A DNA stretch of 64,000 bases from Cristatella mucedo (lineage: Eukaryota > Bryozoa > Phylactolaemata > Cristatellidae), in assembly GCA_009760855.2 (NCBI GenBank), contig WPIO01000020.1, positions 3,508,501 through 3,572,500 on the forward strand, in the 5' to 3' direction. Of the stretch, positions 1 through 10,415 are shown in pieces (positions within the stretch are counted from its first letter, which is position 1; every line of letters starts with the position of its first letter). Made by a program: the position numbers and the translations under genes. The notes beneath the pieces are model-generated. The model did not search any database, was not told the DNA's origin, and worked only from the letters and a program-made list of their open reading frames with translations.

Positions 1-269
1 TTGCCCCCTGTCTAATGCAGCATTATGCCACAATAAACAGCTCAGTTTCTACGTATCCGATATTCAAATGACTACCTCAACTGCTCTCCTGACTCTGCTA
101 AGCTTCCCACTTTCTCTTTGTTACATGAGATGAAGTCTGTTTGCTACCGAATGCGTACCGAAAGCCGATTAGGCTGTGAGTGTGCTATACAAAACTGTCC
201 TGCGTAACACCCATATAGTCTGTATGCCTTTGTGGATTTTCAGACAGAGATACATTACATTACATTACG
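1..269 (+). mobile_element. LINE-B (L2/CR1-like) 3' end
   Basis: This is the 3' terminal part of a non-LTR retrotransposon called LINE-B here. It ends in a short ATTAC-type repeat at about 245-269. The same sequence recurs at 13146 (reverse), 15840-16075 (forward), 3008 (reverse) and 59137 (reverse), which fixes the family's 3' end. No intact coding sequence is present; the 5' side runs off or is truncated at the window edge. Confidence 0.7.
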
Positions 270-1325
270 CAACTAAAAAAACCTCTGATTTCAGATAGAT
301 AGATTTTGCTGAATACGTCATCAAACGTCCTCGAGCTTTTTTCAGTAATCGTGGACATATAGAGCAAATCGATCCATCCGAAATCAGAAATTGTTTCTTG
401 CGTCATATGAAACAATAAGAGCTGAACTCGCATTTCAAATTTCACCCCGATATGTGAAGGATTAGCCGACTTATGGAATTTATAAAGCACCAACCTACAA
501 TGGAAATGAAGCTGTGTTAGTCACAAAAATGCACTTCAACAAGCTTCACAAACGTATCTCGATCTAACAAGGTTCGAAAAGTTGGGATACAAGTCGCATA
601 TGATACAGAGGTTGGTAAATTTTGTATTTGTAGATTTTCTGCTTCCGGTTTACATCCGGGATAGATGTGGTTTCCAAAACCATTTTTTCTTTCATGCAGA
701 AGTCGTCAGAACTTCCGATCCCAGTTCTAAAATATTTGTCTTTCGAAAGGTACCCTAAACAAATATTTGATTTTGGGACAAATTATATTGTATATAAGTA
801 TGCTCTCGACAGTCCCCGCTAAACATTCGCTCACTGCAGCGGATTCATTTTGATCACGCCCAGTCAAAAGGTATGGGACTGGCAGCCAGAAAAACAGCCG
901 AGCTGCAAGTGAAGTTGCAAGTGGCGCTAGGAATCTTCCTTCTCCATTGCCGGCTGCTCCTGACGAGCCATACCTCATTTCATTATTTCAGCTGAGTCTT
1001 CGTCGAAAAGTAAAACCACAAGAAGCGGTCGGATCTCAAGAAGACCTCGTCACCTTCATTAGTACGCCACGTGTAGGCTGTTTTTTAAGTCCTGCGTGCT
1101 CGCCGTCGTTACTATGCTTCTACTCGCGATCAGTGTAAGGGAGGAGAATATAGTAAAGCCAAATCAGACTATGTGCATGCACGGCTCGTATTAAGGAGAC
1201 TCGCCGTGCATGGACTTTCATTTCGGCGGCTACCATGCGGGTGTGCTGTCTCAGCCGAGCGGAGAACGGCAGCTGCGGCTCCGTTCTCCGCTTGAGTTCT
1301 AGTAGCCAGGCAACAAGCGCTGTCT

Positions 1326-1328
<3 letters not shown>
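270..1328. other. unannotated stretch
   Basis: No gene or recognisable repeat is seen here. The short open frames have no recognisable domain and overlap on both strands. Confidence 0.4.

Positions 1329-1401
<73 letters not shown>
1329..1401. repeat. (CT)n microsatellite
   Basis: About 73 bases of nearly perfect CT dinucleotides. The Arg-Glu repeat frames across it are artefacts of the microsatellite. Confidence 0.97.
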
Positions 1402-1405
<4 letters not shown>

Positions 1406-2090
1406 CATTCCTGAGCGTCCCTGGAGAAACATTGATGGCTTCACGTAAGCTCCCCCGATTCTGGGTAGCTAGCGGTGCATGACAAATTCCGCGAGGCTGA
1501 AGATGAGTGCGACCTCGCTTGACTGGCCACGGCCCAGCTCCTGCAGATGAGCTCCCAGCAACGCCCACTCCGTAAATATTATAAATAATCATAGTGGAAA
1601 TATATTTTTCGACACTACGTAACCAGTGAGGCCGTGCCACGACCGCACGCAGAAACCATAATCTCAGGGAAAATTTTTCCAATCGATCAAAGCTTCCAGG
1701 AGCAGCACAACATAATCCGAGCCTTCAGCCAGGGACAAAGAGTTTTACGTTTTTTGATTGTTATAACAACCAGTCGGAAGGTTGACCTCAGGGGGCGTGT
1801 CCTCATTTGGAAAATTTAACCTTGTTTTCATCGTTTCAACTGATGTTTCGCAGCATGTCCGCGTAGGATTGAGTAACTTTTATTTACGCCGCTCCATTCG
1901 CATTGTAATGACGAAAAACTCAAACTTTTGAGCTCGATTGACTACTTTCGGTGTAAATAGGTCATGCAAAAACAATAATTTGGTTCACCATGTTTCGGTC
2001 TTTTCCTGTCAATCACCAAAACGCGAGCTCGTATTTATAGCCACTCTGTCTTGTAATGGGCGAACTTTCGTTGCTGATCCCATTTTTCAG
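1402..2090. other. unannotated stretch
   Basis: Mixed-composition DNA between a microsatellite and a minisatellite. No supported gene or family is visible. Confidence 0.4.
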
Positions 2091-2096
2091 AGTCAC

Positions 2097-2385
2097 CTCG
2101 ACTTTCCCCCCTCGAGGTGCGAGCCGATGCTGCAGCTGCAGCATCGGCTCGCGCCTCGGCTCGCACCTCGACTTTCCCCCCTCGAGGCGCGAGCCGATGC
2201 TGCAGCAGCTGCAGCATCGGCTCGCGCATCGGCTCGCACCTCGACTTTCCCCCCTCGAGGCGCGAGCCGATGCTGCAGCAGCTGCAGCATCGGCTCGCGC
2301 ATCGGCTCGCACCTCAACTTTCCCCCCCCCCTCGAGGCGCGAGCCGATGCTGCAGCAGCTGCAGCATCGGCTCGCACCTCGAGGG
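2097..2385. repeat. GC-rich minisatellite of palindromic units
   Basis: Four tandem units start with an ACTTTCCCCC-type block at about 2101, 2171, 2244 and 2317, a spacing of 71-73 bp. Each unit carries CTCGAGG followed by a perfect inverted repeat centred on CTGCAGCAGCTGCAG (CTGCAGCTGCAG in unit 1), flanked by arms reading GCGAGCCGATG and its complement. Each unit can therefore form a hairpin of about 35 bp. The long Ala/Arg/Asp-rich frames on both strands come from this repeat and are not evidence of a protein. Confidence 0.95.
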
Positions 2386-2668
2386 GCCAGCTCTACCAGT
2401 ATTTCTACCGGTATCCTTCAAAAGTCAACACGGACCAGCGTTGTTACGTGTGCTACTCTTGTGAAGACGAACTTGGGTTCACGAGCCATTGCAGCCCGTT
2501 GGTAGCACTAATAAAGACGAAAGTCACCGGCCGTTAAAGACGGTGCACCATCAGCTACACAGGGATCTCGTCTCGTGGCTTCGCATCTCCATCGAAGGTC
2601 GAGGCTTGGAGATTTTGGGCGAAAGAAAAACTGGTCGCGATAAGAGAGGCGAGAGAACTGCGAGCTGG

Positions 2669-2728
2669 AATGAAGGGAGTAATGAAGGGGGAAATGAAGG
2701 GAGTAATGAAGGGAGTAATGAAGGGGGA
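2669..2728. repeat. 12-bp tandem repeat, five units
   Basis: Exactly five 12-bp units alternate between AATGAAGGGAGT (A) and AATGAAGGGGGA (B) in the order A-B-A-A-B. This is a purine-only strand minisatellite. Confidence 0.95.
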
Positions 2729-2876
2729 AGTCTTACTGCATGAGGGTCTTAGTTCAGGTCGGTGCCATCGTTGCCAGCATTATAAATAGTGACCAGTTAC
2801 TCGAGCATTCGCTCTTACTCGCGCCAGCTCACTTAGGTTCAGCGAAGGAAACAAGTAGGGAACCGCTTAAAAACAA

Positions 2877-3007
2877 CAAAGGCTAGCTCATTCAACAGCC
2901 TCTTTTGTGTAGCAACAGAAGAGCCTTTACGGCTATCACCACCGCTTGCAGTGGCAAGAAACGATTGCCCACAGCAGGATTCGAACCCCGTGACCTCGTA
3001 CCGCCTT
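2877..3007 (-). mobile_element. SINE-2 copy
   Basis: Reverse-strand copy of a tRNA-derived SINE. From its 3' side it shows the GCTGATTCAACAGCC-like tail (diverged), the AGAAGAGCCTTTACGGCTAT block and the CCACCGCTTGCAGTGG block. It ends in a B-box-like GATTCGAACCC near 2979. The rest of the tRNA-like head is cut off where LINE-B sequence begins. Confidence 0.8.
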
Positions 3008-3400
3008 ATGTATCTCCGTCTGTAACTCCACAAAGCCATAAAAAACTATGTGGGCGTTACGCAGGAGAGTTTTGCATAGCGCACTCACAGCCTAAGCGGC
3101 TTTCGGTACGCAATCGGTAGCCAACAGACTTCGTCTCACGCAGCAACAAAAAAAGTGGGAATCATTGCAAAGTCAGGAGAGCAGCTGAGGTAGCGAGTAG
3201 TATGGAAGTAGCAGCTCAGGACCGCTGAAAAGGATGAGCCGTAGTCAGCAGCAGGAGAGCAGTTGTCGTTGCGTAAGAAGAAGAATAGTGGAAGCGAGTT
3301 CCACAGTCTAGCACCTGCAGAGCTACAGCGTCTGTTGCCAATCGCCTTACCTAGTGTGCATCACGGCTTACGACTCTCCGCTAGAGAAGCAAGCGCTGTA
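3008..3400 (-). mobile_element. LINE-B 3' fragment
   Basis: Reverse-strand LINE-B: 3' UTR, then the end of the reverse-transcriptase ORF, whose translation resembles the '[15 protein letters not shown]' stretch of L2/CR1-type proteins. It is truncated and contains stops. Confidence 0.7.
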
Positions 3401-3469
3401 TACGATGTGGCCGCGACCGAAGTCGAGCAAAGGACGATTTCCGGCCCACAGGCCGGGCCAGCCTGAGAA

Positions 3470-3900
3470 AGCGAGGCCTTTGCGACAGTCCGGCAGCTAG
3501 CAGCGGAGGAGAGGCGGCACTCTCGGGGCGGGGCGGGGCGGAGAGAAGAGACAGCTTCTGCCCGGCGTCTGCCGAGCTGAAGCAGCAGCCGTCTGCGCAC
3601 GAACAGTACCAGACGGCTCAGACAGAACAGCGGGGCGGCCGGCGAAGGCGGCGGCGGCGAAGGCGGTGGCGCAACATCTTCAGCCGAACGGTGCGCGCTG
3701 GTGCGGCCACGGCCGCTACGGCCAAGGAGTTTCTTTCGCCAGTCCGCGAAAAACTATGGGAGCCGTGCGGACCGCAGGGAACCAGATGAGACGGCCCGCG
3801 CGGCGACTGCGCGCGTGCCTCGCTCGTCTGCTCTCGCAGCTGCTGCTGCTGCTGCTGCTTGTACGGGTAACGGATGCTATCGTCTGGAGCTATAGAATGC
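3470..3900 (+). promoter_or_regulatory. GC-rich, CpG-rich block with GC boxes
   Basis: A strongly GC- and CpG-rich segment unlike its surroundings. It has three overlapping GGGGCGGGG-type GC boxes at about 3525-3541 (Sp1-type sites) and many GGCGG motifs at 3635-3670. This is the usual look of an unmethylated housekeeping-type promoter. No TATA box is obvious. Promoter activity is inferred from composition only. Confidence 0.45.
3756..3866 (+). CDS. possible first coding exon with signal-peptide-like start (unidentified)
   Basis: From an ATG at 3756 the frame reads 37 codons to a possible splice donor (CGG|GTAACG at 3866/3867). The peptide has an Arg-rich n-region and then the hydrophobic run LLSQLLLLLLLV, so it looks like a signal peptide or anchor. 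If unspliced, the frame continues to a stop at 3966-3968. The leucine run is encoded by a CTG triplet tract, so it could be a repeat artefact. It lies inside the GC-rich block, which is what makes it worth listing. No downstream exon was recognised and no function can be given. Confidence 0.2.
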
Positions 3901-4169
3901 GCGGCACGGAGTGCTCGGCCATGATGCTCCTCCAATCGGGTCATGCAGCCGGCAGCTTCAGATCATAGATATAGCTTGGACTGAATTTTCTGCGCCGGTC
4001 AGACGCTCCCTAACGGAAAGTCCGCTGTCGTGCAAGGAATGACTCCTAGCACCTCGCAGAGGTCACAAAACAGCAGCTACGCGGGGGCTTTCTTAGTACG
4101 GATATACAGAATATGTTATAAATATGGCCTTCGGGTTAGCCGTTGGTCACTTCAAAGTTTGTTTTCGTC

Positions 4170-4310
4170 GAGTTGTTTTGGTCCAGTGATTAAAAGGTGC
4201 TCGCCCCGACTAAAGTCTGGCCGAGGTCGTGGACTCGAGCCCGTGGCATACGTGAAGCGCCTGAATAGACTAACTTATCTTTGGGCGCAGTGCAAATGAA
4301 TTATATTTAA
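4170..4310 (+). mobile_element. SINE-1 copy (tRNA head plus LINE-A-like tail)
   Basis: A forward tRNA-like head (TTGGTCCAGTG A-box-like region, GACTCGAGCCC B-box-like) is followed by a GTGAAGCGCCTGAATAGA tail related to the LINE-A 3' end, ending near AATGAATTATATT. A fuller copy lies at 19571-19719. Confidence 0.75.
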
Positions 4311-4436
4311 TAAGGCTATAAATGCAGCTATATTAACATCTCGAGGCCTATCGCCGACGCAAATTTTACAGCGTAATAGTGTAACCAGCATGAATTTGTG
4401 AAACTATGCAGAAATGAAACGGGTCATTTTCTATGT

Positions 4437-6165
4437 AATAATAATAATAATAACAATTCACATTGATAAAGCGCCCTCAGAGAACTTAGTCTCTCTCTGG
4501 CGCTTTACATTTGCTGCAAAGTGAAATGCAATTGAATGGTAAGTAAAATCATGCTTGAAAACCAAAAAAATGAATAATATGGTTAGGGGTGACATGCACA
4601 GGGTCAGCATGCGAATGTGGTTAGTGGCAGCATGCACAGTGTCAGCACGCATAAGCACATCAAGGACGAATCACAGGGACCCACTAAATGCTGTCCTAAA
4701 TAGGTGTGTTTTAGGTTCCTTTTAAATGTGGTCAGGTCTGGGGATTTTCTGACGCAGGTCGGGGGGGGGGGTTCCAGGCTGTGGGAGCATACGAACTAAA
4801 TGCACGGTCTCCAAAGGATTTAAGGTTTGTACGAGGTATTTGTAGACTGTTGGATTCCGAAAAGCGGGTGGTACGATGCTCGGCCTGATGGGGTAGTATA
4901 TCTGAGAAATAGGCTGGAGCCATAGAATGAAGGGACCTAAAAGTGAGCGACAAAACCTTGAAGTCAATCCGTTGCTTGACTGGTAGCCAGTGCAGGTCGG
5001 CAAGAAGTGGAGTAATGTGGCAACTGCGACGCTCACGACAGACAAGTCTAGCTGCCGAGTTTTGCACCCGCTGCAATCGCCTGATCGCACATGCTGGTAG
5101 GCCAGTAAGCAGTGAGTTGCAGAAGTCGAGACGGATGTCACGAATGCATGGACCAACTTAGATGTGGTATCTTTATCTAAACAAGCCCAAATTTTAGCAA
5201 TGTTATGAAGCTGAAAATAGGCAGATTTGACTGTGGACCTGACACGGTCGTCTAACGAGAGGTCGCTTTGGAATATGACACCTAGATTTCGAGCTGATTC
5301 AACTAGAGATATGCTGGCAGAGCCAATTTTGAGCGTCAGCCGTTCCAATATTTCTCAATCGCACTGGGTTTTTCCATAACTAGTAAGTAGGTTTTATCAT
5401 CGTTTAGTTTTAGAAAATTTGCTGCCATCCATGTGCAGATGTCATCAATGCATGCAGCAAGTGAGTTGAGAGAGTTTGAGGTGCTCGAAGGCTGGGAGGG
5501 ATCAAAGCAAAGGTGCAACTGAGTGTCATCTCATTGAAGTGAAAGCCTAGATTGTGCTTGGCAATCACATCAGCAAGAGAGAGAGAGAGAGAGAGAGAGT
5601 ATAAACCGTGAAAAGAACCGGACCTAGCACGGAGTCGTGAGGTACCCATATTTCAGAGGTACCTCAGATGATCTTTGTCCATTCACGTCAATACTCTGGA
5701 GTCTCCCACTGAGATAGGACCTGAACCAGTGCAGAGCAGTGCCAGTGATGCCCAGGCGAGATGAGAGGCGCTCTAGAAGAACTTTGTGATCGATGGTGTC
5801 AAAAGCTGCCGAAAGATCAAGCAAAACAAGCAGAGACACTCTACCCATGCCTGCATTCCTAAGCAGGTCGTTGTATACCCTAAGCAATGCTGACTCTGTT
5901 GAGTGATTAGCTCTAAAGCCAGACTGGAACTTACTAGCAAGGTGTGAGGTTTCGATATACGAGTTCAGCTGGTCCGCCACGACCCGTTCCAGTGTCTTTG
6001 ATAGGAATGGTAGAAGGGAAACTGGGCGGTAGTTGCTTAAGTTCTCTTGGTCTAGCGTAGCTTTCTTGAGAAGTGGCCTGACTACAGCTTTTTGAAAGGT
6101 GCTGAGACATGACCTGAGGCTAATGACATATTAATTATGTTAGTTATGCATGGCAGCAGCAGATC
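4437..6165 (-). pseudogene. LINE-A copy 1, 5'-truncated reverse transcriptase pseudogene
   Basis: Reverse-strand copy of the dominant L2/CR1-like retrotransposon. The 3' end is at 4437 with an AAT microsatellite and the GCGCCCTCAGAG tail. The ORF starts about 4700 and runs towards 6165. Translated pieces show the RT fingers/palm with '[23 protein letters not shown]' divided at stops, '[14 protein letters not shown]', and the C-terminal '[20 protein letters not shown]' zone. The catalytic YADD region is damaged (near 5525) and a GA microsatellite (5577-5600) interrupts the frame. A 1-nt deletion near 5133 shifts the frame, and the copy at 23317-25310 carries the same deletion. No endonuclease domain is present. 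It is not functional. Confidence 0.9.
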
Positions 6166-6844
6166 AGATGTACAGGGTGTATCTCAAAACAACACTCATC
6201 AATGATTTCCAATTTCACTTACCTAAAAGCAACAAGCAGGTGTGCAGCGATCCAGTATGCTATCTATTGACTTTCTGCAATGCATAAAAATTATGTTCGT
6301 CCAGCTATTAGGGCAGTTTTGTGAGTCCGGCTGCACGCATAAAATAACTTAGCGACCAGCAAGTCCGTTCAGGAATCTATTAAGGGACATATATTAGAAG
6401 ACTTCAGCCTTAGGAGTTAAAACGCTATTACTCTATTATGAGTGGTGTAATTTCCACGCTCAAGCATTTATTCTAATTTATTATGATTATCATGCTATTT
6501 AGTTAAAGAAAGAGAGTAGCTTAATGTAGCTGGCACCTAAATCCACCGGTAAGAAGCTGAAGAAAAAAGCGCTAGCTTACTCAACTTAAGTCTTCCTAGT
6601 ATAAATTTGAGGAAAAATTGTGTGCACCGTGTTAAAATAATTATTTAATTAAATAATTATTAAATGATTTTTAATAAATTAATAAATAGTTATTTTAACG
6701 CGGCGCGTGAAAGTTTACCTCAACCTTACATTACAATCGGTGCGTAGCGGCCACGTCCACGTCCGGACAAAACTTTACCGAAAACGCAGCTCCCGTAACG
6801 GCGCTGGTCCTTTGCCGAAGCGTGACAAATGCCGTCGCAGCTCT
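6166..6844. other. AT-rich unannotated stretch
   Basis: No gene is seen. It includes a short AT-rich palindrome of TTAATTAAATAATTA type around 6640-6690. Confidence 0.4.
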
Positions 6845-8880
6845 GAGCCTTGGAGCACGGAAGAGAAAGTGAGAAGAACTAGAGCTGAGTTACAAGAGCA
6901 TTTGAAGTATTGAATAGCATGGAAGTGGCAGTTCTGGATGGCTGTAAAGGATGTGTCATAGTCGGCAGCAGGACAGTACATGTCGTCTCGTAATTATTGC
7001 CGTTGCGTAAGAATTATGGACGTGAGTTCCGCAGTCTGGGACCTGCAGAGTCAAAGCTTCTGCCGCCAACGGCCTTGAAGCGTAGTAATGTAGCATCTAA
7101 TTTACTTCCCATACAGGACCTGAGGGCACAAGCAGGCTGAAACTGGTGCAGCACTTTAGCTAGGTATGAAAGACCCAAGCCGTAGTGGGCCTTTTGGGTC
7201 AGCGTTAGAACTTTGCCCTGCATCCGTTGATCAACCGAGCCAAACCGTATCAATTGAGCCACCCAAGCTCTTTCAGCGAAGGAGACACGTGATCAAGCTT
7301 CTGGGATTTGCAAACTAGCCTTGCAACAATAGTCATAGCCAGCTGCAGTGGCCTAGAGGCTTTTTCCAGTAGCCAAGGCAAAATGGAATTGCAATAATCT
7401 AGCCGAGACAGAACTAAGGAGCTAGATGAATTTTTTAAATCCACCGTCGAAGACAGCTCCTAATCTTAGATATGGATCAGACGTGATGGCTAGCTGTGGA
7501 AGCAGTCATCTTAACGAAGCTTTTAAAATGTGGGCAGCTGTCGAAGATGACACCTGAATTTCGAGCACACGGCGATGGTCGCACAACAGCATCACCTATT
7601 AGAAGAGCAAAGTTCAGCCACACGCTTGGGATGTCCTATGAGTAGCAGTTCAGTTGTATCGTCGTTCAGCTTAAGGAAGTTTGCCGACATCCAGGATCTA
7701 ATAGAGGCAAGGCAAGCATTCAGTTTATCGGTTGCTGCGGCATATTCCGACGGTTCAAATGACAAATGCAGCTGCGTATCGCCAGCATAAAAGTTATATC
7801 CTATTCCATGGGCCTGAATCACTTTTCCCAGAGTTTGAGTGCAAATGGAGAACCGCAAAGGACCGAGGACGGACCCTTGAGGGACTCCGAGGGTGACTGG
7901 CCTGGCGGATGAAACCTGACCCTCAAACGAAAAGGATTTAACGCGACCGGACAAGTTCGATTTGAACCACTCCAGCGCCTCGTCTGTCAGATCGATAGTT
8001 GTTCTCAAGCGTTCAGGTCGGCTACCGTGGTCAGCAGTGTCGAAGGCAGCTGATAGATCTAGCAGCGCTAGGGCAGTGCCATTCCATTCATTGTTTCTGC
8101 ATGGGGTGTCGTTGGTTACACGGAAGAGAGCAGTTTCAGTGGAGTGCTGCCGCTGGAACCTCGATTTAAATTTTTCTGAAATTTCATTCTTTTTAATTTG
8201 TGCTACCAGTCGCTAGAAGACTATTTTTCGAGAATCTTTGACAAAAAATAAGGCTGGAAACTAGGCGATAGTTTGCAAAATAAAATCTCTGTATCTAATC
8301 CAGGCTTTTCAAGTATCTATCTAACGATGGCCGATTTAAAGACTTGGGTGTGCAACCCCTTTTTCCAGGGAAGCATTAAAATCTCAGTGCACTGGACAGA
8401 ATTATGCAGGCTGAAGAGCAATGAGTGATATATCATAGCAGTTATCTCTTTACCAACGCACCTGTCCTTCGATAGCTTGGCTAGAATTAAGTCCTCAAGA
8501 ATGAATTAAACAGTCGATTACAGTACGATCACAGATTATCAACGACTCCGAGGAAAACTCGGAATCTTTCGCTTATAAAACATCAGCAGAATCTAAGCTT
8601 GATTCATACAATAGACTATTGCCTGCGTTTACGAGCCATTGAATGAAACTAAAAATGCAAGGCAACTCGATTGGGAAGGAAGCGGTAGAATTGTGTAAGG
8701 TAAACTGTCTTTTGACACCATCACCGTTGACTGTTACGTGAAATTGATGCATGGCACTAGCAGACGCTTCGAAAACTTCCAGTAAGAAGAATGCCAAATT
8801 ATCCTTTTCACTTCTGCACCCAACATAACTGCTGATTCGCAAGCAGGCGACTCGGGGCACGCAGCGTGCCACCGAAGCGC
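6845..8880 (-). pseudogene. LINE-B copy, reverse transcriptase pseudogene
   Basis: The longest LINE-B copy in the window, on the reverse strand. Pieces in order 5' to 3' are: a linker-like segment (8573-8872, weak); a degraded 'NYR.VS' RT motif near 8230-8270; an open 138-codon piece (7592-8008) with '[11 protein letters not shown]' and YAGD in place of the catalytic YADD; and C-terminal pieces (7014-7444). This family is related to LINE-A but clearly distinct in protein and 3' UTR. Several frameshifts and the lost catalytic aspartate show it is dead. The 5' limit is uncertain beyond about 8550. Confidence 0.75.
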
Positions 8881-9333
8881 ACGTCCGGATCGAGTAACAT
8901 ACATTTTACTGAGTAAGGAAATGCATGTTTTAGGACGGTGCGTCAGAATGCGCGGGCGTCAGGCAGGCTGACGCTGCGAATAAATCACGCCTAACCGACC
9001 GATCAAGCTTCCCTAGCTCCGGACAGCTTGGACTCTCAGCTTTTAATAGCGTCAACCGGCGGCACTAAGCGAGCGCGTCCTTCGAGAGAATGCGGTAGCC
9101 AATAGCAGTGAACAAAGGCTGACCTTGACAGACAGCCGGCAGCATGTGAAGGCCATCCGAGTGACCCACGCGGTCTGCTTGCTTTGTGCACGTGCGTTCG
9201 AAAACTGTGCACGTTGTGACTAACCAATTGACAGACTATATTTTCAGCATAAGAAGTTGCCTAGAGAGATCTATGTTTCAGCTGAGGCGTTATAAGAGCT
9301 TTATCACGATTATTATCACCGCGTAGTGTGGGT
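8881..9333. promoter_or_regulatory. upstream region of APRT
   Basis: About 450 bp before the APRT 5' end. It has no ORF of note and no recognisable repeat. It presumably includes distal promoter sequence, but nothing specific can be pointed to apart from the GC box listed separately. Confidence 0.3.
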
Positions 9334-9343
9334 CCCGCCCCGC
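9334..9343 (+). promoter_or_regulatory. GC box upstream of APRT
   Basis: CCCGCCCCGC, an Sp1-type GC box on the reverse strand, lies about 70 bp upstream of the APRT ATG. GC-box, TATA-less promoters are usual for APRT in other animals. Assignment as a promoter element is inference. Confidence 0.4.
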
Positions 9344-9411
9344 TCCCGGTACCTCTCTTCTTCGGGACACGCCCATAGACAGTCTGTTGGTACGCCAGCT
9401 GCTTGCCTAGA

Positions 9412-9503
9412 ATGGCCGATGCCAGTACTAGTGAACGGCTGTCCCGGGTAAAGGCGGCGATCGAAATCTTTCCGGATTTTCCAAAGCCCGGCATTATTTT
9501 TAG
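9412..9503 (+). CDS. APRT: APRT coding exon 1
   Basis: Encodes residues 1-30 and two bases of codon 31. The donor is AG|GTGAGT. It contains the FPDFPKPG motif. Confidence 0.95.
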
Positions 9504-10382
9504 GTGAGTGCGATCATTCGTGCGGCTGGCTTCGTAGCAGCCCCGGGTGTCGCAGCTAGCTGTTAAACTTCCCCCGCGCCTCCTCCGTGTGGGTAGCACG
9601 TAGGCATCGGGCTGCGGTATCAGCTTTAGGATCAGGGACCTGCATGCGAAACTATACGGGTTAAATGCTGTGCGCACATTTCATGTCGGCAAGGTAATGT
9701 GGATCTTGCCTTGTAGCCTGCACACACGCTATTAAAGCGTTTTGGGGGCCCTGTAACTAGTTAAATGTGGTTAGACTGAAGCAGCATCAACACGAGAAGC
9801 TTCTGCGACCTCCATAAATCGCTCCAGATTATCTGATGGTGTATGAATTAAGAATAGGACGAGTCAGTGTAATCATACCGTTAGGAGGGGCTGGAGACCT
9901 TTCTGTGCCTGGGGGGGGGGGGCAAACTACAAATGGTGCCCCTCCCTCTGGTCAAAAATCGCTGCGAAATAGCTCCACCGCAGAAGAAACGCAATAAACG
10001 CTAGCAGGCATATCGAGTCGAGAAAGTTTTATTAACTAGTACAGGTACAAGGTAGCTATCACAGCTTTAACTTATGTGAATTTTCTTGGCCTTGAACGTA
10101 CTAACTGGTCTGTTACAGTTTGAAAGTAAATATTTTCCAGTGTTTCTCTCTCACTGTTTAACAAGGCCAAATCAGAGAGGTCGATCTTGTTCCATTGATG
10201 CTCTCAGATAAGACAGGATTGTCTACGGCATTTGGTGGGTCTTTGTGCTTCGCTCTTCGTGTGCCTGTACCTGCTTACGCTAGGACTGGATGTTACCACC
10301 AATCATTTGGTAATGCTTTCTATACAGCATCTGGAAAGTGCCTAGAGAGAGATTATGTTCTCTGAATGCCATGTGCTAGTGA

Positions 10383-10415
<33 letters not shown>

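Noticed and set aside
1299-1682. Arg-Glu-rich 127-codon reverse frame
   Set aside because: It is the translation of a (CT)n microsatellite.
2013-2537. Several Ala/Arg/Asp-rich frames on both strands, up to 199 codons
   Set aside because: All come from the palindromic 73-bp tandem repeat, which has few stops in several frames.
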